Shown in pieces: positions 44,721 through 53,674 of a stretch of 64,000 bases of DNA (its first letter is position 1; each line of letters opens with the position of its first letter). Made by a program: the position numbers and the translations under genes. The stretch is from CAYMMX01 sp964391675. Its GTDB lineage: Bacteria > Cyanobacteriota > Vampirovibrionia > Gastranaerophilales > Gastranaerophilaceae. The stretch is taken from assembly GCA_964391675.1 (NCBI GenBank), contig CAYMMX010000002.1, forward strand, positions 124,001 to 188,000, given 5' to 3'. The notes below the pieces were generated by a model. It was not told where the DNA came from. It did not search any database and was given only the letters and a program-made list of their open reading frames with translations.

Positions 44721-44812
44721 ATCTTGATTTTATAAACATTTAGTTTTATACTATAAATAGTGAAATAAATCACGATTTAAATGTATAATAAAATTATTTG
44801 TAAAATCAAGAT
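44721..44812 (+). promoter_or_regulatory. Control region of the hydrogenase operon
   Basis: A TATAAT -10 box lies at 44784-44789. A GTGA-N6-TCAC dyad (44760-44773), like a CRP/FNR-family half-site pair, overlaps the -35 position. A 12-bp perfect inverted repeat (ATCTTGATTTTA at 44721-44732 and its complement at 44801-44812) flanks both. Confidence 0.5.
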
Positions 44813-44845
44813 TAAGCTGTTATGAGCAGTAAAAGGATTAGTAGA

Positions 44846-45088
44846 ATGAGTAAATCAATAGAAATAACTGTATGTATGGGTAGTGCTTGTTTTGCAAGAG
44901 GCAACGACCAAAATTTATCTTTTATAGAAGATTATGTTAAAGAGCATAAACTAAATTTTAATATAGAGCTTTCAGGTTCCAGATGTGAAGGAAAATGCGC
45001 TGATGGACCAAATATAGTAATAGATGGAATAGAATATAACAATATCAACGAAAAGAATTTAAAAGAAATTCTTGACAGATATTTATAA
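44846..45088 (+). CDS. [2Fe-2S] thioredoxin-like ferredoxin (NuoE-like), first hydrogenase-operon gene
   Basis: The 80-residue protein is a stand-alone thioredoxin-fold [2Fe-2S] domain: VCMGSACFARG gives the first Cys pair and SRCEGKCADGP the second. It probably passes electrons to or from the hydrogenase-like proteins encoded next. An ATG at 44822 is in frame, but AAGGA eight bases before 44846 identifies the start. It begins 11 bases ahead of the PAS-linked protein gene. Confidence 0.85.
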   Translation: MSKSIEITVCMGSACFARGNDQNLSFIEDYVKEHKLNFNIELSGSRCEGKCADGPNIVIDGIEYNNINEKNLKEILDRYL

Positions 45089-45099
45089 AGGATAAAACA

Positions 45100-46803
45100 A
45101 TGAATAAGCTAAATCCTGTTTATACATTAATAAACGAATGCCATGATTGTTATAAATGCGTAAGGCATTGTCCGGTTAAAGCAATTAAAATCGAGAACGG
45201 GCATGCTTCCGTAATAGCGGAAAAATGTATTGCCTGTGGAACTTGTGTTAAGGCTTGTCCAAGTAATGCGAAAAGGGTCAGAAGTGATATTGATAAAGCA
45301 AAAAATTTAATTTTAGCCCAAAAAGATGTTTACGTTTCGCTTGCCCCAAGTTGGTCAGGTGTTTTTGAATATAAAAATCCAAAAATGGTTGCTATACTTA
45401 AAAAGCTTGGGTTCAAGGGAGTCAGTGAAACAGCATTAGGTGCTCAAGAAGTTTCTATAAAAACAGCAGAAATACTTAATAATGCACAGCAAGGACTCTT
45501 TATATCAAGTGCCTGTCCTGCAATAGTAGACTATATAAGATTTTATAAACCTTCTTATACTAAGTATATAACTCAAATAGCTTCGCCTGCTCTTACGCAT
45601 GCAAAATTTTTGAAAAAAACTTATGGTGATAATATTGCTGTTGTTTTTATCGGTCCTTGTATAGCAAAAAAGAACGAATCTGATAACTATAAAGAATTAA
45701 TAGATGTTTCTTTAACATTTGAAGAATTAAGAATATGGATTAATGATGAATCTTTGGATATTTCTTTAATTAAGAGTGAAAAAGATGATATTTTTGTTCC
45801 AGAATCAGCCTATGAAGGAAATATTTATCCTGTTGACGGCGGTATGAATGAAACAATTAAAAAAATCGGTTTAAAAGAAAATGTGCAATTATTGAATATA
45901 TGTTCTTTGCAGGCCTTTGAAAGGGCATTAAACGGACTTAATCCGGATAAATTGACTAAACCCGTTTTTATAGAAGCACTTTCTTGTGATGGGGGCTGTA
46001 TTGCAGGTCCTTGTATTTCGACAAAAAAATCAGGTGTTAATATAATGTCAGACGTATTAAATAATACGAAATATCGTGACAAAATTCCCGAATTTGCAAA
46101 AGTAGTAGTGGATATAAATTACGAACCAAAAGCTGTAGAAGCTCTTAATTATCCTTTAAATGATATTTTAAAGGCGATGAAAAAAATCGGTAAACATTCA
46201 GAAGCGGATGAATTGAATTGTGGCGGATGCGGTTATTCAACCTGTAGAGAACTTGCAAAAGCTTTAATTGCAGGAGAGGCTGAGTCTTCAATGTGTGTTT
46301 CATATATGAGAAAAATCGCAATGAGAAAAGCTGCGGCAATGCTTAGATGCATGCCATCCGCAATTGTAATGGTAGACAATGATTTACGTGTAGTTGAAGC
46401 AAATGATTCATTTATGAGAATGTTTTGCGATGATATGTATGAGATTTTTGCAGCACGTCAAGATGGTCTTGTAGGTGCTGCTATTGATAGGGTTGTGGAT
46501 TTTTCTGAAATATTTAAAGCCGCCTTAAAATCAGGAAAAGATATTCATAAAGAAAGATTTCCAATAAAAAATAAATTATATGATATAGTTGCATTCACAA
46601 TAGAAAAGAATGAAATTGTGGGAGCTATTATAACAGATGTAACTCAAAGCGAAACTAATCGGGAAAAAATTGCGCAAAAAGCTCAGGAAGTTATTTCTAA
46701 AAATATTACAATTGTCCAAGATATAGCTTGTTTATTAGGAGAGCATATGGTTGAAACAGAAATGATTTTAAGTTCAATTGCCAATGATTATGATGAAGGT
46801 TAA
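45100..46803 (+). CDS. Hydrogenase-like sensor: ferredoxin, [FeFe]-hydrogenase core, Fe-S domain, PAS
   Basis: The 567-residue protein has two [4Fe-4S] motifs (Cys 14/17/20/24 and 43/46/49/53), an [FeFe] hydrogenase core, a CGGCGYSTC Fe-S domain (about 370) and a PAS domain (about 405-490). The H-cluster loops read SSACP (136-140), GPCIAKK (185-191) and ALSCDGGCIAG. In the first loop Ala replaces the Cys that relays protons in catalytic enzymes, while the cluster-binding Cys remains. This is the pattern of sensory group C hydrogenases (HydS), so the protein more likely senses H2 or redox state than makes H2. A SpoIIE-type phosphatase gene follows. Confidence 0.85.
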   Translation: MNKLNPVYTLINECHDCYKCVRHCPVKAIKIENGHASVIAEKCIACGTCVKACPSNAKRVRSDIDKAKNLILAQKDVYVSLAPSWSGVFEYKNPKMVAILKKLGFKGVSETALGAQEVSIKTAEILNNAQQGLFISSACPAIVDYIRFYKPSYTKYITQIASPALTHAKFLKKTYGDNIAVVFIGPCIAKKNESDNYKELIDVSLTFEELRIWINDESLDISLIKSEKDDIFVPESAYEGNIYPVDGGMNETIKKIGLKENVQLLNICSLQAFERALNGLNPDKLTKPVFIEALSCDGGCIAGPCISTKKSGVNIMSDVLNNTKYRDKIPEFAKVVVDINYEPKAVEALNYPLNDILKAMKKIGKHSEADELNCGGCGYSTCRELAKALIAGEAESSMCVSYMRKIAMRKAAAMLRCMPSAIVMVDNDLRVVEANDSFMRMFCDDMYEIFAARQDGLVGAAIDRVVDFSEIFKAALKSGKDIHKERFPIKNKLYDIVAFTIEKNEIVGAIITDVTQSETNREKIAQKAQEVISKNITIVQDIACLLGEHMVETEMILSSIANDYDEG

Positions 46804-46815
46804 TGAGGTAAATAA

Positions 46816-47976
46816 GTGTTTGTTGATATAGCTTGTTCACAATTAAAAAAATATAATCAAAATGCTTACGGAGATTATTTTGTATCCAAAAGATATCCGG
46901 AAGAAGGTCGTTTGATAGCTGTTTTATCAGATGGTTTAGGAAGCGGAATTAAGGCAAATATATTATCTTGCATGACCGCTACAATGCTTTTAAAATTTAT
47001 AGAACAGGAAGTTTACATAAGAAAAGCGGCAGAAATCATAATGAATTCGCTGCCTGTATGCAAAGTCCGCAAAATAAGCTATTCAACTTTTTCAGCTATT
47101 GATTGTGATGATGAAGGAAATATAAAAATAGTTGAAGAAGGAAACCCTGATTTTATATGGATAAGAGGGAATGAAGTCATTCAGCCGATGTTTAATATTG
47201 TAGAATCTAAAAAATTTAAAAACAGAAAAATGAAAACGTATAAATTTAAACTAAATCAGGGTGATAGACTAATTTTTTGTTCTGATGGCGTAACTCAATC
47301 CGGTTTAGGTGGTCCAAAATTACGTCTAGGCTTAAGAAGAGATGGGCTAATTGAAATTTTAAAAGAAAAATTATCTTCAAATATAGAAATTTCAAGTTCT
47401 GAATTATCAAAGTATATTGTTAATTGCGCAAAGAATATAGAAGCAGACGGACAGCCGAAAGATGATGTTTCAGCCTGTGTGCTTTATTTTAGAGAGCCGA
47501 GAGAATCGCTAGTCTTTACTGGTCCCCCTTATCATCAGGAAAAAGACGCAGAATATTCTAAAATTTTCGATAAATTTTCCGGTAAAAAAGCAATTTGCGG
47601 AGGAACTACTGCAAATTTAGTTTCCAGAGAATTATCACGTCCTGTAAAAACGGAAACAGAAATAAGTATAGGAAACTTACCGGCATGTTCTTATATGGAT
47701 GGTGTAGATCTGGTAACAGAAGGAATCTTGACTTTAACAAAAACTGTTGAATATTTAGAGTCAGGTTTTAATTCGATTCAAAATGCAGGTGTTAAGTTAG
47801 TAAAATTTTTACTTGATAGTGATTGTATTAATTTTATGGTTGGGGCAAAATTAAATCAGGCGCATTATGACCCTAACCTGCCTATTGAAATCGAGATTCG
47901 CAAAAATATTATTAAAAAAATGGCGAAGATTTTAGAGGAAAAATATTTTAAAAAGGTTAGTATACAATACATGTAA
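46816..47976 (+). CDS. SpoIIE/PP2C-family serine phosphatase
   Basis: The 386-residue protein has PP2C metal motifs: AVLSDGLGSGIKAN near the start, RLIFCSDGVTQSG in the middle, and KDDVSACVLYF near residue 225, followed by a C-terminal domain of about 140 residues that is not recognised. Such phosphatases sit beside PAS-linked hydrogenases in clostridial clusters and presumably pass the signal on by dephosphorylating a Ser/Thr target. The start is GTG, with GAGGTA seven bases upstream. Confidence 0.82.
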   Translation: MFVDIACSQLKKYNQNAYGDYFVSKRYPEEGRLIAVLSDGLGSGIKANILSCMTATMLLKFIEQEVYIRKAAEIIMNSLPVCKVRKISYSTFSAIDCDDEGNIKIVEEGNPDFIWIRGNEVIQPMFNIVESKKFKNRKMKTYKFKLNQGDRLIFCSDGVTQSGLGGPKLRLGLRRDGLIEILKEKLSSNIEISSSELSKYIVNCAKNIEADGQPKDDVSACVLYFREPRESLVFTGPPYHQEKDAEYSKIFDKFSGKKAICGGTTANLVSRELSRPVKTETEISIGNLPACSYMDGVDLVTEGILTLTKTVEYLESGFNSIQNAGVKLVKFLLDSDCINFMVGAKLNQAHYDPNLPIEIEIRKNIIKKMAKILEEKYFKKVSIQYM

Positions 47977-48000
47977 ATAGCATGTGGAAAGGTAGTATGT

Positions 48001-48261
48001 ATGTCAAAGATTAATGTAAAAGTTTGTTTAGGAACAACATGTTTTGTAATGGGGTCATCTAATTTGCAAGAATTAATAGAAACAGTGCCGGCAAAATACG
48101 GTGAATCTGTCGAAGTTTCCGGAGTTCCTTGTTTGGGGCTTTGTTCAATAGATTGGGAATATTCAAGAGCACCTTATGTAAAGGTAGACGATGATGTAAT
48201 ATATGAAGCTACTGTAGAAAAAGTTTTAACTGCGATAGAAAGAAAGTTGGGAAAAAATTAA
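48001..48261 (+). CDS. [2Fe-2S] thioredoxin-like ferredoxin, second copy
   Basis: The 86-residue protein is the same fold as the first gene of the operon: VCLGTTCFVMG and VPCLGLCSID supply four Cys. GGAAAGG lies before the ATG. It is two bases from the hydrogenase gene and is likely its electron partner. The two copies differ enough that each may serve its own hydrogenase-like protein. Confidence 0.85.
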   Translation: MSKINVKVCLGTTCFVMGSSNLQELIETVPAKYGESVEVSGVPCLGLCSIDWEYSRAPYVKVDDDVIYEATVEKVLTAIERKLGKN

Positions 48262-48263
48262 GA

Positions 48264-49730
48264 ATGGGTAATTCCGGAAATCAGACAACACATTTAAAAA
48301 GAGAAATACTGGTAAGAATTATAAAAGCATTTTTAAAATCTGATAAAATAAAAGATTTTGGTGAAAATGTACGTTTAATACCATATGAAATGAGACCAAA
48401 AGGAAGTGAAGTCCCCTTCAGATGCTGTATTTATAAAGAAAGAGCTATAATCAAAGATAGAACTATAGCGGGATTGGGTATTTCAATAGAAGATGATGAT
48501 GAAAAAACATTATTATCTGATTATGCGAAAAAAGCATTACAAAGGTCAAAGCCTGATGAAAATGCGCTTACAGTATTACAAGCAGCTTGTAAGGGTTGTG
48601 TCCCAAGCAGAGTTTTTGTTACTAATCTTTGTCAGGGTTGTGTTGCCAGACCTTGCGTGAATACTTGCAAATTTGGAGCTATAAGTATAATAGACGGAAA
48701 ATCAGTTATAAACGGAGAAAAATGTGTTGGTTGTATGCAGTGTGTGAAAGTTTGTCCTTACTCTGCAATAGTTAAAATTAAGGTTCCATGTGAAGATGTA
48801 TGTCCTGTGGGTGCTATTGCAAAAGATGAAAACGGATATGCAAAAATTGATTTTGAAAAATGTATAACTTGTGGTAAATGTGTTTCAGGATGTCCTTTTG
48901 GTGCGGTTCATGAAAAAAGTCAGGTTATAGATGTTTTAAAAGAAATGCGTGCCGGTAAAAAAGTTATAGCAATGGTTGCACCTGCAATAATGGGACAGTT
49001 GCCATGCACTCCGGGACAACTTTATGATGCAATAAAGAGAATAGGTTTTAGCGAAGTTTATGAAGTTGCTCAAGGTGCTGATATTACAACAAAAACAGAA
49101 GCAAAAGATTTTGTTGAGCGTATGGAAAGAGGCGATGAGTTTATGACGACTTCTTGTTGTGCCGGATATATAGAGTTAACAAAAAAACACTTACCTGAAA
49201 TCTTACCTTTTGTATCTGATACAAAGACTCCGCTTTTCTATACTGCAGAAATTGTTGAGAAAGAAAATCCTGATTGTATTTCTGTTTTTATATCACCTTG
49301 CAGCGCAAAAAGAAAAGAAGCAAGCGATAACCCAAATATTGACTATGTAATAAGTTTCGAAGAGCTTGGCGCTTGGTTTATTGCTACAAAAACTGAAGTT
49401 TTAGAATGTGATGATATTAAATTTAAAAATGAGGCTTCAAAAGAAGGTAGAGAGTATGGAATCTCAGGCGGTGTTGCGAATTCTGTAAAAGAATTGGTTG
49501 ATGAAGATATAATTATAAAAACTCATTGCATCAGCGGATTGAATAAAGATTCCATAAAAGAGATTAAAAAATTTGCTAAAAAAGGAGAGTGTGAATTTGG
49601 CAATTTAATTGAAGTTATGGCATGTGAAGGAGGATGTATTGCAGGAAATGCAACAATTAATTCGCTCAAGAAAGCTTCAAAAAAAATAAAAGATTATGGA
49701 GAAAAAAGTAAGTCCATAAATGAGTTATAG
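48264..49730 (+). CDS. [FeFe] hydrogenase, catalytic (group B-like)
   Basis: The 488-residue protein has an unusual N-terminal domain (about 1-105), then ferredoxin-type clusters (CQGCVARPCVNTC, CVGCMQCVKVCP, CEDVCP and CITCGKCVSGCP), then the H-cluster core. The three loops are TTSCCAGY, ISPCSAKRKE and VMACEGGCIAG, so both Cys of the first loop and all cluster ligands are kept, although Pro is replaced by Ala. This suits a working fermentative hydrogenase that vents electrons as H2. Maturases HydE/F/G are not in the window. A strong hairpin terminator follows the stop. Confidence 0.87.
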   Translation: MGNSGNQTTHLKREILVRIIKAFLKSDKIKDFGENVRLIPYEMRPKGSEVPFRCCIYKERAIIKDRTIAGLGISIEDDDEKTLLSDYAKKALQRSKPDENALTVLQAACKGCVPSRVFVTNLCQGCVARPCVNTCKFGAISIIDGKSVINGEKCVGCMQCVKVCPYSAIVKIKVPCEDVCPVGAIAKDENGYAKIDFEKCITCGKCVSGCPFGAVHEKSQVIDVLKEMRAGKKVIAMVAPAIMGQLPCTPGQLYDAIKRIGFSEVYEVAQGADITTKTEAKDFVERMERGDEFMTTSCCAGYIELTKKHLPEILPFVSDTKTPLFYTAEIVEKENPDCISVFISPCSAKRKEASDNPNIDYVISFEELGAWFIATKTEVLECDDIKFKNEASKEGREYGISGGVANSVKELVDEDIIIKTHCISGLNKDSIKEIKKFAKKGECEFGNLIEVMACEGGCIAGNATINSLKKASKKIKDYGEKSKSINEL

Positions 49731-49737
49731 AAGTTAA

Positions 49738-49774
49738 AAAGGCGCCGGTTTTGTTTAACAAAACCGGCGCCTTT
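49738..49774. terminator. GC-rich hairpin terminator after the hydrogenase operon
   Basis: Exact 18-base arms (AAAGGCGCCGGTTTTGTT and complement) form a stem that is far more GC-rich than its surroundings. It lies between convergent genes and probably ends both transcripts. Confidence 0.9.
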
Positions 49775-49790
49775 CATTATAAGATATTAT

Positions 49791-52049
49791 TTAATCCATA
49801 TCCGCATTGACAAACTCAAGATATGCCTTCATAGCTTTGTCCTTAGCCGTTTTATAAAATTCTTTAGGTATAAGTTCTTTATATAAATCAGTTCTTTTTC
49901 CTTTAAAATTACCCATAATTTTTGTATATCTTTCTATTTCTTTTTTATCTTTTCCTGCAGCATAAGCTTTTGTTTTAGCATCTGTTCCTGATGGTCTTAT
50001 TTCTATAAATTTATCATCAAATTTAAGATAGGTTCCATCCCCCACAAATTTTATTTCCCTGAGTTCTGAGAAGCTTATACCACTACAGTCCGGACATTTA
50101 AATGCTTCATTGAGGATTTTTTTGACTTGTTCGAGGGTTAAAATTTTATAGTCTACAGCAATAGCTAATGTTAGATAAAATAAATCATTTTTAGTTCTTT
50201 TTTCTTCACCTTCTTTTTTTTCTTCATTCAATTTTTTAATATCGGGTTCTGATTCATTATAATAAGATATATCAGCTCTTGTATCATATTTTCCTTTAAT
50301 ACTGTTATTTTCGATAACTTCAGTGAAGTATTGAGAGAGAGTTTTGTTTTGTGTTTCAAGTTTTGCAATAAGTGCTGAAGATGCAATAATTGCTTCAGTA
50401 GCACTTTTTTCTCTCATTGCTATTGCACTGTCTCCGTTATTAGAATGGATTAATTGAGGAGGTCCCATTATCATTCCTCCTGACTCTTCACCGGCAAAAA
50501 GTAATCTTGGATTAACCCCTAAATTTATTTTATTTCCTAAAACATCTGTTATAATAACTTCTGCATTGGGGTTTTTATTAATTTTTGCTTCAACTTTTTT
50601 CATAATATTGGCTATTTCTTTGAATCCTACAGGAACATTTATGACTTTTATTCCGTTATTTTCAGCCCATTCATCCCATGCCAGAGAAGATGCTGTTGTT
50701 TTTATGATAAATCTTGGGTATTCTTGCCATACGCCCATTTGTTTAAGTTTATGCATTCTATAATCCATAAGCATTAAAAAAGATTGGTTTGCGCTATATA
50801 TAGTTAAAATTCTTTTATCAGATAGTTTAACATAATCAATGCCTGCTTCTTCAAGATATGAAATGTTTTCTGCTGTTTCTATTTGAGTTACTGTTAATCT
50901 GTCGTGGTCAGGATCGGTTATTAATACAACGGTATTGATAGGATAATTTTTAAGCTTTTCTTCGTAATGCATAGATTCAATTACAGGAAAAACTTTTTGA
51001 CAATCTTCCGTATTTACTATCACTGTTGCATCAACAGAGTAATCATAAAAGCATTTTTTACCTTTTGGGTCGGTATCGTATTTTCCTATTGAGTGAAAGA
51101 ATGGATCTTCTTCTACATTTAGCCAATCATACTTATCTTCAATTTTAAGAATATTTAATACTCTGCTAAGGGTTTTATATGCGCTTCCACCCACATTTTC
51201 TATAACAATTTTATTAGGAAAATTTTCTATTAAATCCATATTTATTTTTCTTGCAACACCTGTTTTTAAGTAGTCAGTGTATAATTCTACTCCGTCATCC
51301 ATTGTTTTCATAGTTGTTTCATCTATTAGCGGATTATTTTCTGCGGTAAATTTAATTTCGAAAGAACCGTCTTTTTCGGTTTTTTCGAAAATTTCTCTAA
51401 TTTTATTTACAAATTCCATAGATTCTTCAGGTAAATATTGCCCGCCTTGAGAATTTAGGTCTTTTGTTGCATTTTTAACAGATATTCCGTGACTTGACGT
51501 TATGTATTCTCCTCCAATTAATCCTAATTTAAAAACAAGAAAAGAAGCAAGCCAGATAGGAATAGTTTGTTTACCTTTAGGGACAAGAGTTTTTATTCCA
51601 TAAGCAGCTTGTATTCTTGCAATAGTTTCCAGATATAAATCAGAGTTATATCTTACTTCTCTTCCAACGAGTTTTGTAGGATTATTGTACCCCTTTTCTT
51701 TTATAACCAGTGCTTTTGCTACTGTGGCAAGAGTTATTCCGATTAAATTTATAGGGAATCTTGTATCCTGCGGGTATAAAATATTTTGCGGGCCTCTTAT
51801 TCCTGCTGTAGATACTTTAGCTTCTTTTTCATAGTTTTCAAACCATTTCCATAAATCTAATCCTTGAGGATTTGTATCTTGATTATATTTATATAAATAT
51901 TCACGTTTTAAAAAGAAAGAAAAAGCTTCTTTATTACTTAAATCTATTAAATTTAAAGCTTTTATATAATCCGGTGTTTTTTCAAATACATTTTTAAATA
52001 ATTGTGCCTCTAAATCACAGGAAGCTTTTTTAGTTAATGTTTCTACCAT
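49791..52049 (-). CDS. Phosphohexomutase-superfamily enzyme, extended
   Basis: The 752-residue protein belongs to the phosphoglucomutase/phosphomannomutase family. The phosphoserine loop reads ITSSHGISVKN, the metal loop ITDPDHDRLT, the sugar loop FAGEESGG and the phosphate loop RPSGTDAKTKAY. Its length is well above the usual 450-600, with extra sequence at the N-terminus and within the second and third domains. It would interconvert hexose 1- and 6-phosphates, for storage or surface sugars; the exact sugar is not certain. Confidence 0.85.
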   Translation of the reverse strand: MVETLTKKASCDLEAQLFKNVFEKTPDYIKALNLIDLSNKEAFSFFLKREYLYKYNQDTNPQGLDLWKWFENYEKEAKVSTAGIRGPQNILYPQDTRFPINLIGITLATVAKALVIKEKGYNNPTKLVGREVRYNSDLYLETIARIQAAYGIKTLVPKGKQTIPIWLASFLVFKLGLIGGEYITSSHGISVKNATKDLNSQGGQYLPEESMEFVNKIREIFEKTEKDGSFEIKFTAENNPLIDETTMKTMDDGVELYTDYLKTGVARKINMDLIENFPNKIVIENVGGSAYKTLSRVLNILKIEDKYDWLNVEEDPFFHSIGKYDTDPKGKKCFYDYSVDATVIVNTEDCQKVFPVIESMHYEEKLKNYPINTVVLITDPDHDRLTVTQIETAENISYLEEAGIDYVKLSDKRILTIYSANQSFLMLMDYRMHKLKQMGVWQEYPRFIIKTTASSLAWDEWAENNGIKVINVPVGFKEIANIMKKVEAKINKNPNAEVIITDVLGNKINLGVNPRLLFAGEESGGMIMGPPQLIHSNNGDSAIAMREKSATEAIIASSALIAKLETQNKTLSQYFTEVIENNSIKGKYDTRADISYYNESEPDIKKLNEEKKEGEEKRTKNDLFYLTLAIAVDYKILTLEQVKKILNEAFKCPDCSGISFSELREIKFVGDGTYLKFDDKFIEIRPSGTDAKTKAYAAGKDKKEIERYTKIMGNFKGKRTDLYKELIPKEFYKTAKDKAMKAYLEFVNADMD

Positions 52050-52137
52050 TATATACCCTCTTTATTATAAACACTAAAGCTATAATAACATAAAATTCTT
52101 TTTTATTGTATAATTTTAATAAAGAAAGCTAGGGTTT

Positions 52138-52851
52138 ATGATAAAAAAAGCAGAATTAACTGAAAAACAAAAAACTGATAAAATGAAAAAATATATGGTC
52201 AAATCGATTAAAGATTTTAATTGGTTTAGAACTTTTTGGCAGTGGTTAGTTACCAAATTTTGGTATGGAATGAGTTATCACTTTATTTACAGATTAGAGG
52301 TTTATGGGAAAGAGAATATTCCTAAAACAAACGATTATGTCGTTGTTGGAAATCATCTTTCTACCCTTGATCCTCCATTGGTGTGTCATGTTTTGCCTAA
52401 TCCTGTAGCATTTATGGCAAAGAAAGAACTTTTTTACCATCCTTTATTAAAAATTATGCTGGATTGGTTGGGAACTTTTGCTGTTGACAGAGAAAACGTA
52501 GGACTTTCTACTATTAAAACAGCTAAATCAATTAAAGATACGAAAAGATGGGTGCTAGGATTGTTTCCACAAGGAACAAGAGAAAAAGGTACAGAAATCA
52601 GAAATGTTACAAAGGGATTTGTCGGACTTGCAAAAGCAACTAAGTGTAATATATTACCTATAGGTATTATTGGGACTGATAAACCTAAAAAAATTCCTTT
52701 TACAGGAAAAATAATTGTTAGAATCGGTCCTATTATCGAACTTTCTGACAATACAGACGAAATGTTTGACAAATGGATTAAATCCATTCAGGAATTAACA
52801 GGATTTACATATGTTCCGGAAACTTTAGGTGATAAAGCGTTAAAGGAGTAA
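52138..52851 (+). CDS. 1-acyl-glycerol-3-phosphate acyltransferase (PlsC family), copy 1
   Basis: The 237-residue protein has the acyltransferase motifs GNHLSTLDPP (catalytic NHxxxxD) and FPQGTREKG (substrate phosphate). It should transfer an acyl chain to lysophosphatidate at the inner membrane. An upstream amphipathic N-terminus may anchor it. A second PlsC-type gene follows seven bases downstream. Confidence 0.9.
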   Translation: MIKKAELTEKQKTDKMKKYMVKSIKDFNWFRTFWQWLVTKFWYGMSYHFIYRLEVYGKENIPKTNDYVVVGNHLSTLDPPLVCHVLPNPVAFMAKKELFYHPLLKIMLDWLGTFAVDRENVGLSTIKTAKSIKDTKRWVLGLFPQGTREKGTEIRNVTKGFVGLAKATKCNILPIGIIGTDKPKKIPFTGKIIVRIGPIIELSDNTDEMFDKWIKSIQELTGFTYVPETLGDKALKE

Positions 52852-52858
52852 AAGAAAA

Positions 52859-53551
52859 ATGCGCCGCACAAAGAAAGAAGAAATAAATTTTACCAGAAGA
52901 TACTCCAATGAATTTCATTTATTAAGAGCTCTATTTCAAGGTTTTTGTGTTTATATTATGTCGTACCCTTTTTTTAAAATAGTTTATAATTTAAAACGAG
53001 AAGGTATAGAAAATATCCCTAAAAACAGCAGGTGTATTTTTGCTGGTAACCATGTTTCAATGTTTGATCCATTATGGGTTTCTTTTGCAGCTGGACGTCC
53101 TATAGTTTATATGGCAAAAAAGGAATTATTTGAGAATCCTAAATTAAGTTGGTGGATTAAAAGATTAGGTGCTTTTTCTGTTAATCGTCAAAAACCCGAA
53201 ATTGCTACTTTTAAGACAGTAAGAGATGTTTTTAAAACTAATTGGTCTTTGGGAATTTTTCCTCAAGGCGGTATAAAAGATAATAAAAAAATTGAGGATT
53301 TACAAAAAGGTTTTGCTGTTATTGCAAAAAATGCAAAAGCGGATATTGTACCCGTTTCCATAATAGGATTTGAAGGATATACAAAAAAACCATTTTCACA
53401 AAATATTTGTGTAAGAATAGGTAAACCAATTTCTCATGAACTGCCTGTTGAAGAGATTATGTATAAATGGGCAAAACAAATATGTGATGATACAGGATTT
53501 GATAATTGTATTGAAAATGTTCCTGATGAAGCAGAAAAAGCTTTAATTTAA
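52859..53551 (+). CDS. 1-acyl-glycerol-3-phosphate acyltransferase (PlsC family), copy 2
   Basis: The 230-residue protein has GNHVSMFDPL and FPQGGIKDN in the same places as the preceding gene; the second motif has lost the usual Thr-Arg of FPEGTR, so its substrate may differ. The tandem suggests an old duplication. A short AT-rich hairpin follows the stop. Confidence 0.88.
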   Translation: MRRTKKEEINFTRRYSNEFHLLRALFQGFCVYIMSYPFFKIVYNLKREGIENIPKNSRCIFAGNHVSMFDPLWVSFAAGRPIVYMAKKELFENPKLSWWIKRLGAFSVNRQKPEIATFKTVRDVFKTNWSLGIFPQGGIKDNKKIEDLQKGFAVIAKNAKADIVPVSIIGFEGYTKKPFSQNICVRIGKPISHELPVEEIMYKWAKQICDDTGFDNCIENVPDEAEKALI

Positions 53552-53554
53552 AAC

Positions 53555-53578
53555 TAAGTAAAAATATATTTTTACTTA
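53555..53578 (+). terminator. Short hairpin after the acyltransferase pair
   Basis: A perfect 10-bp AT-rich stem (TAAGTAAAAA with its complement) and TATA loop begin four bases after the stop. Its low GC makes it a weak terminator. Confidence 0.5.
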
Positions 53579-53674
53579 ACAATAGTTACAAAAATTATTT
53601 GCGTTTATAGTAAATTTTACAGTTTTATTGTAATATCAAGTTCAGGTCAAAGTTATTTAAAAAGGAAATAATAT

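Noticed and set aside
44640..44760. A possible frameshift at the end of the caspase-like gene
   Set aside because: No frame downstream continues a plausible protein end, so a natural stop is the simpler reading.
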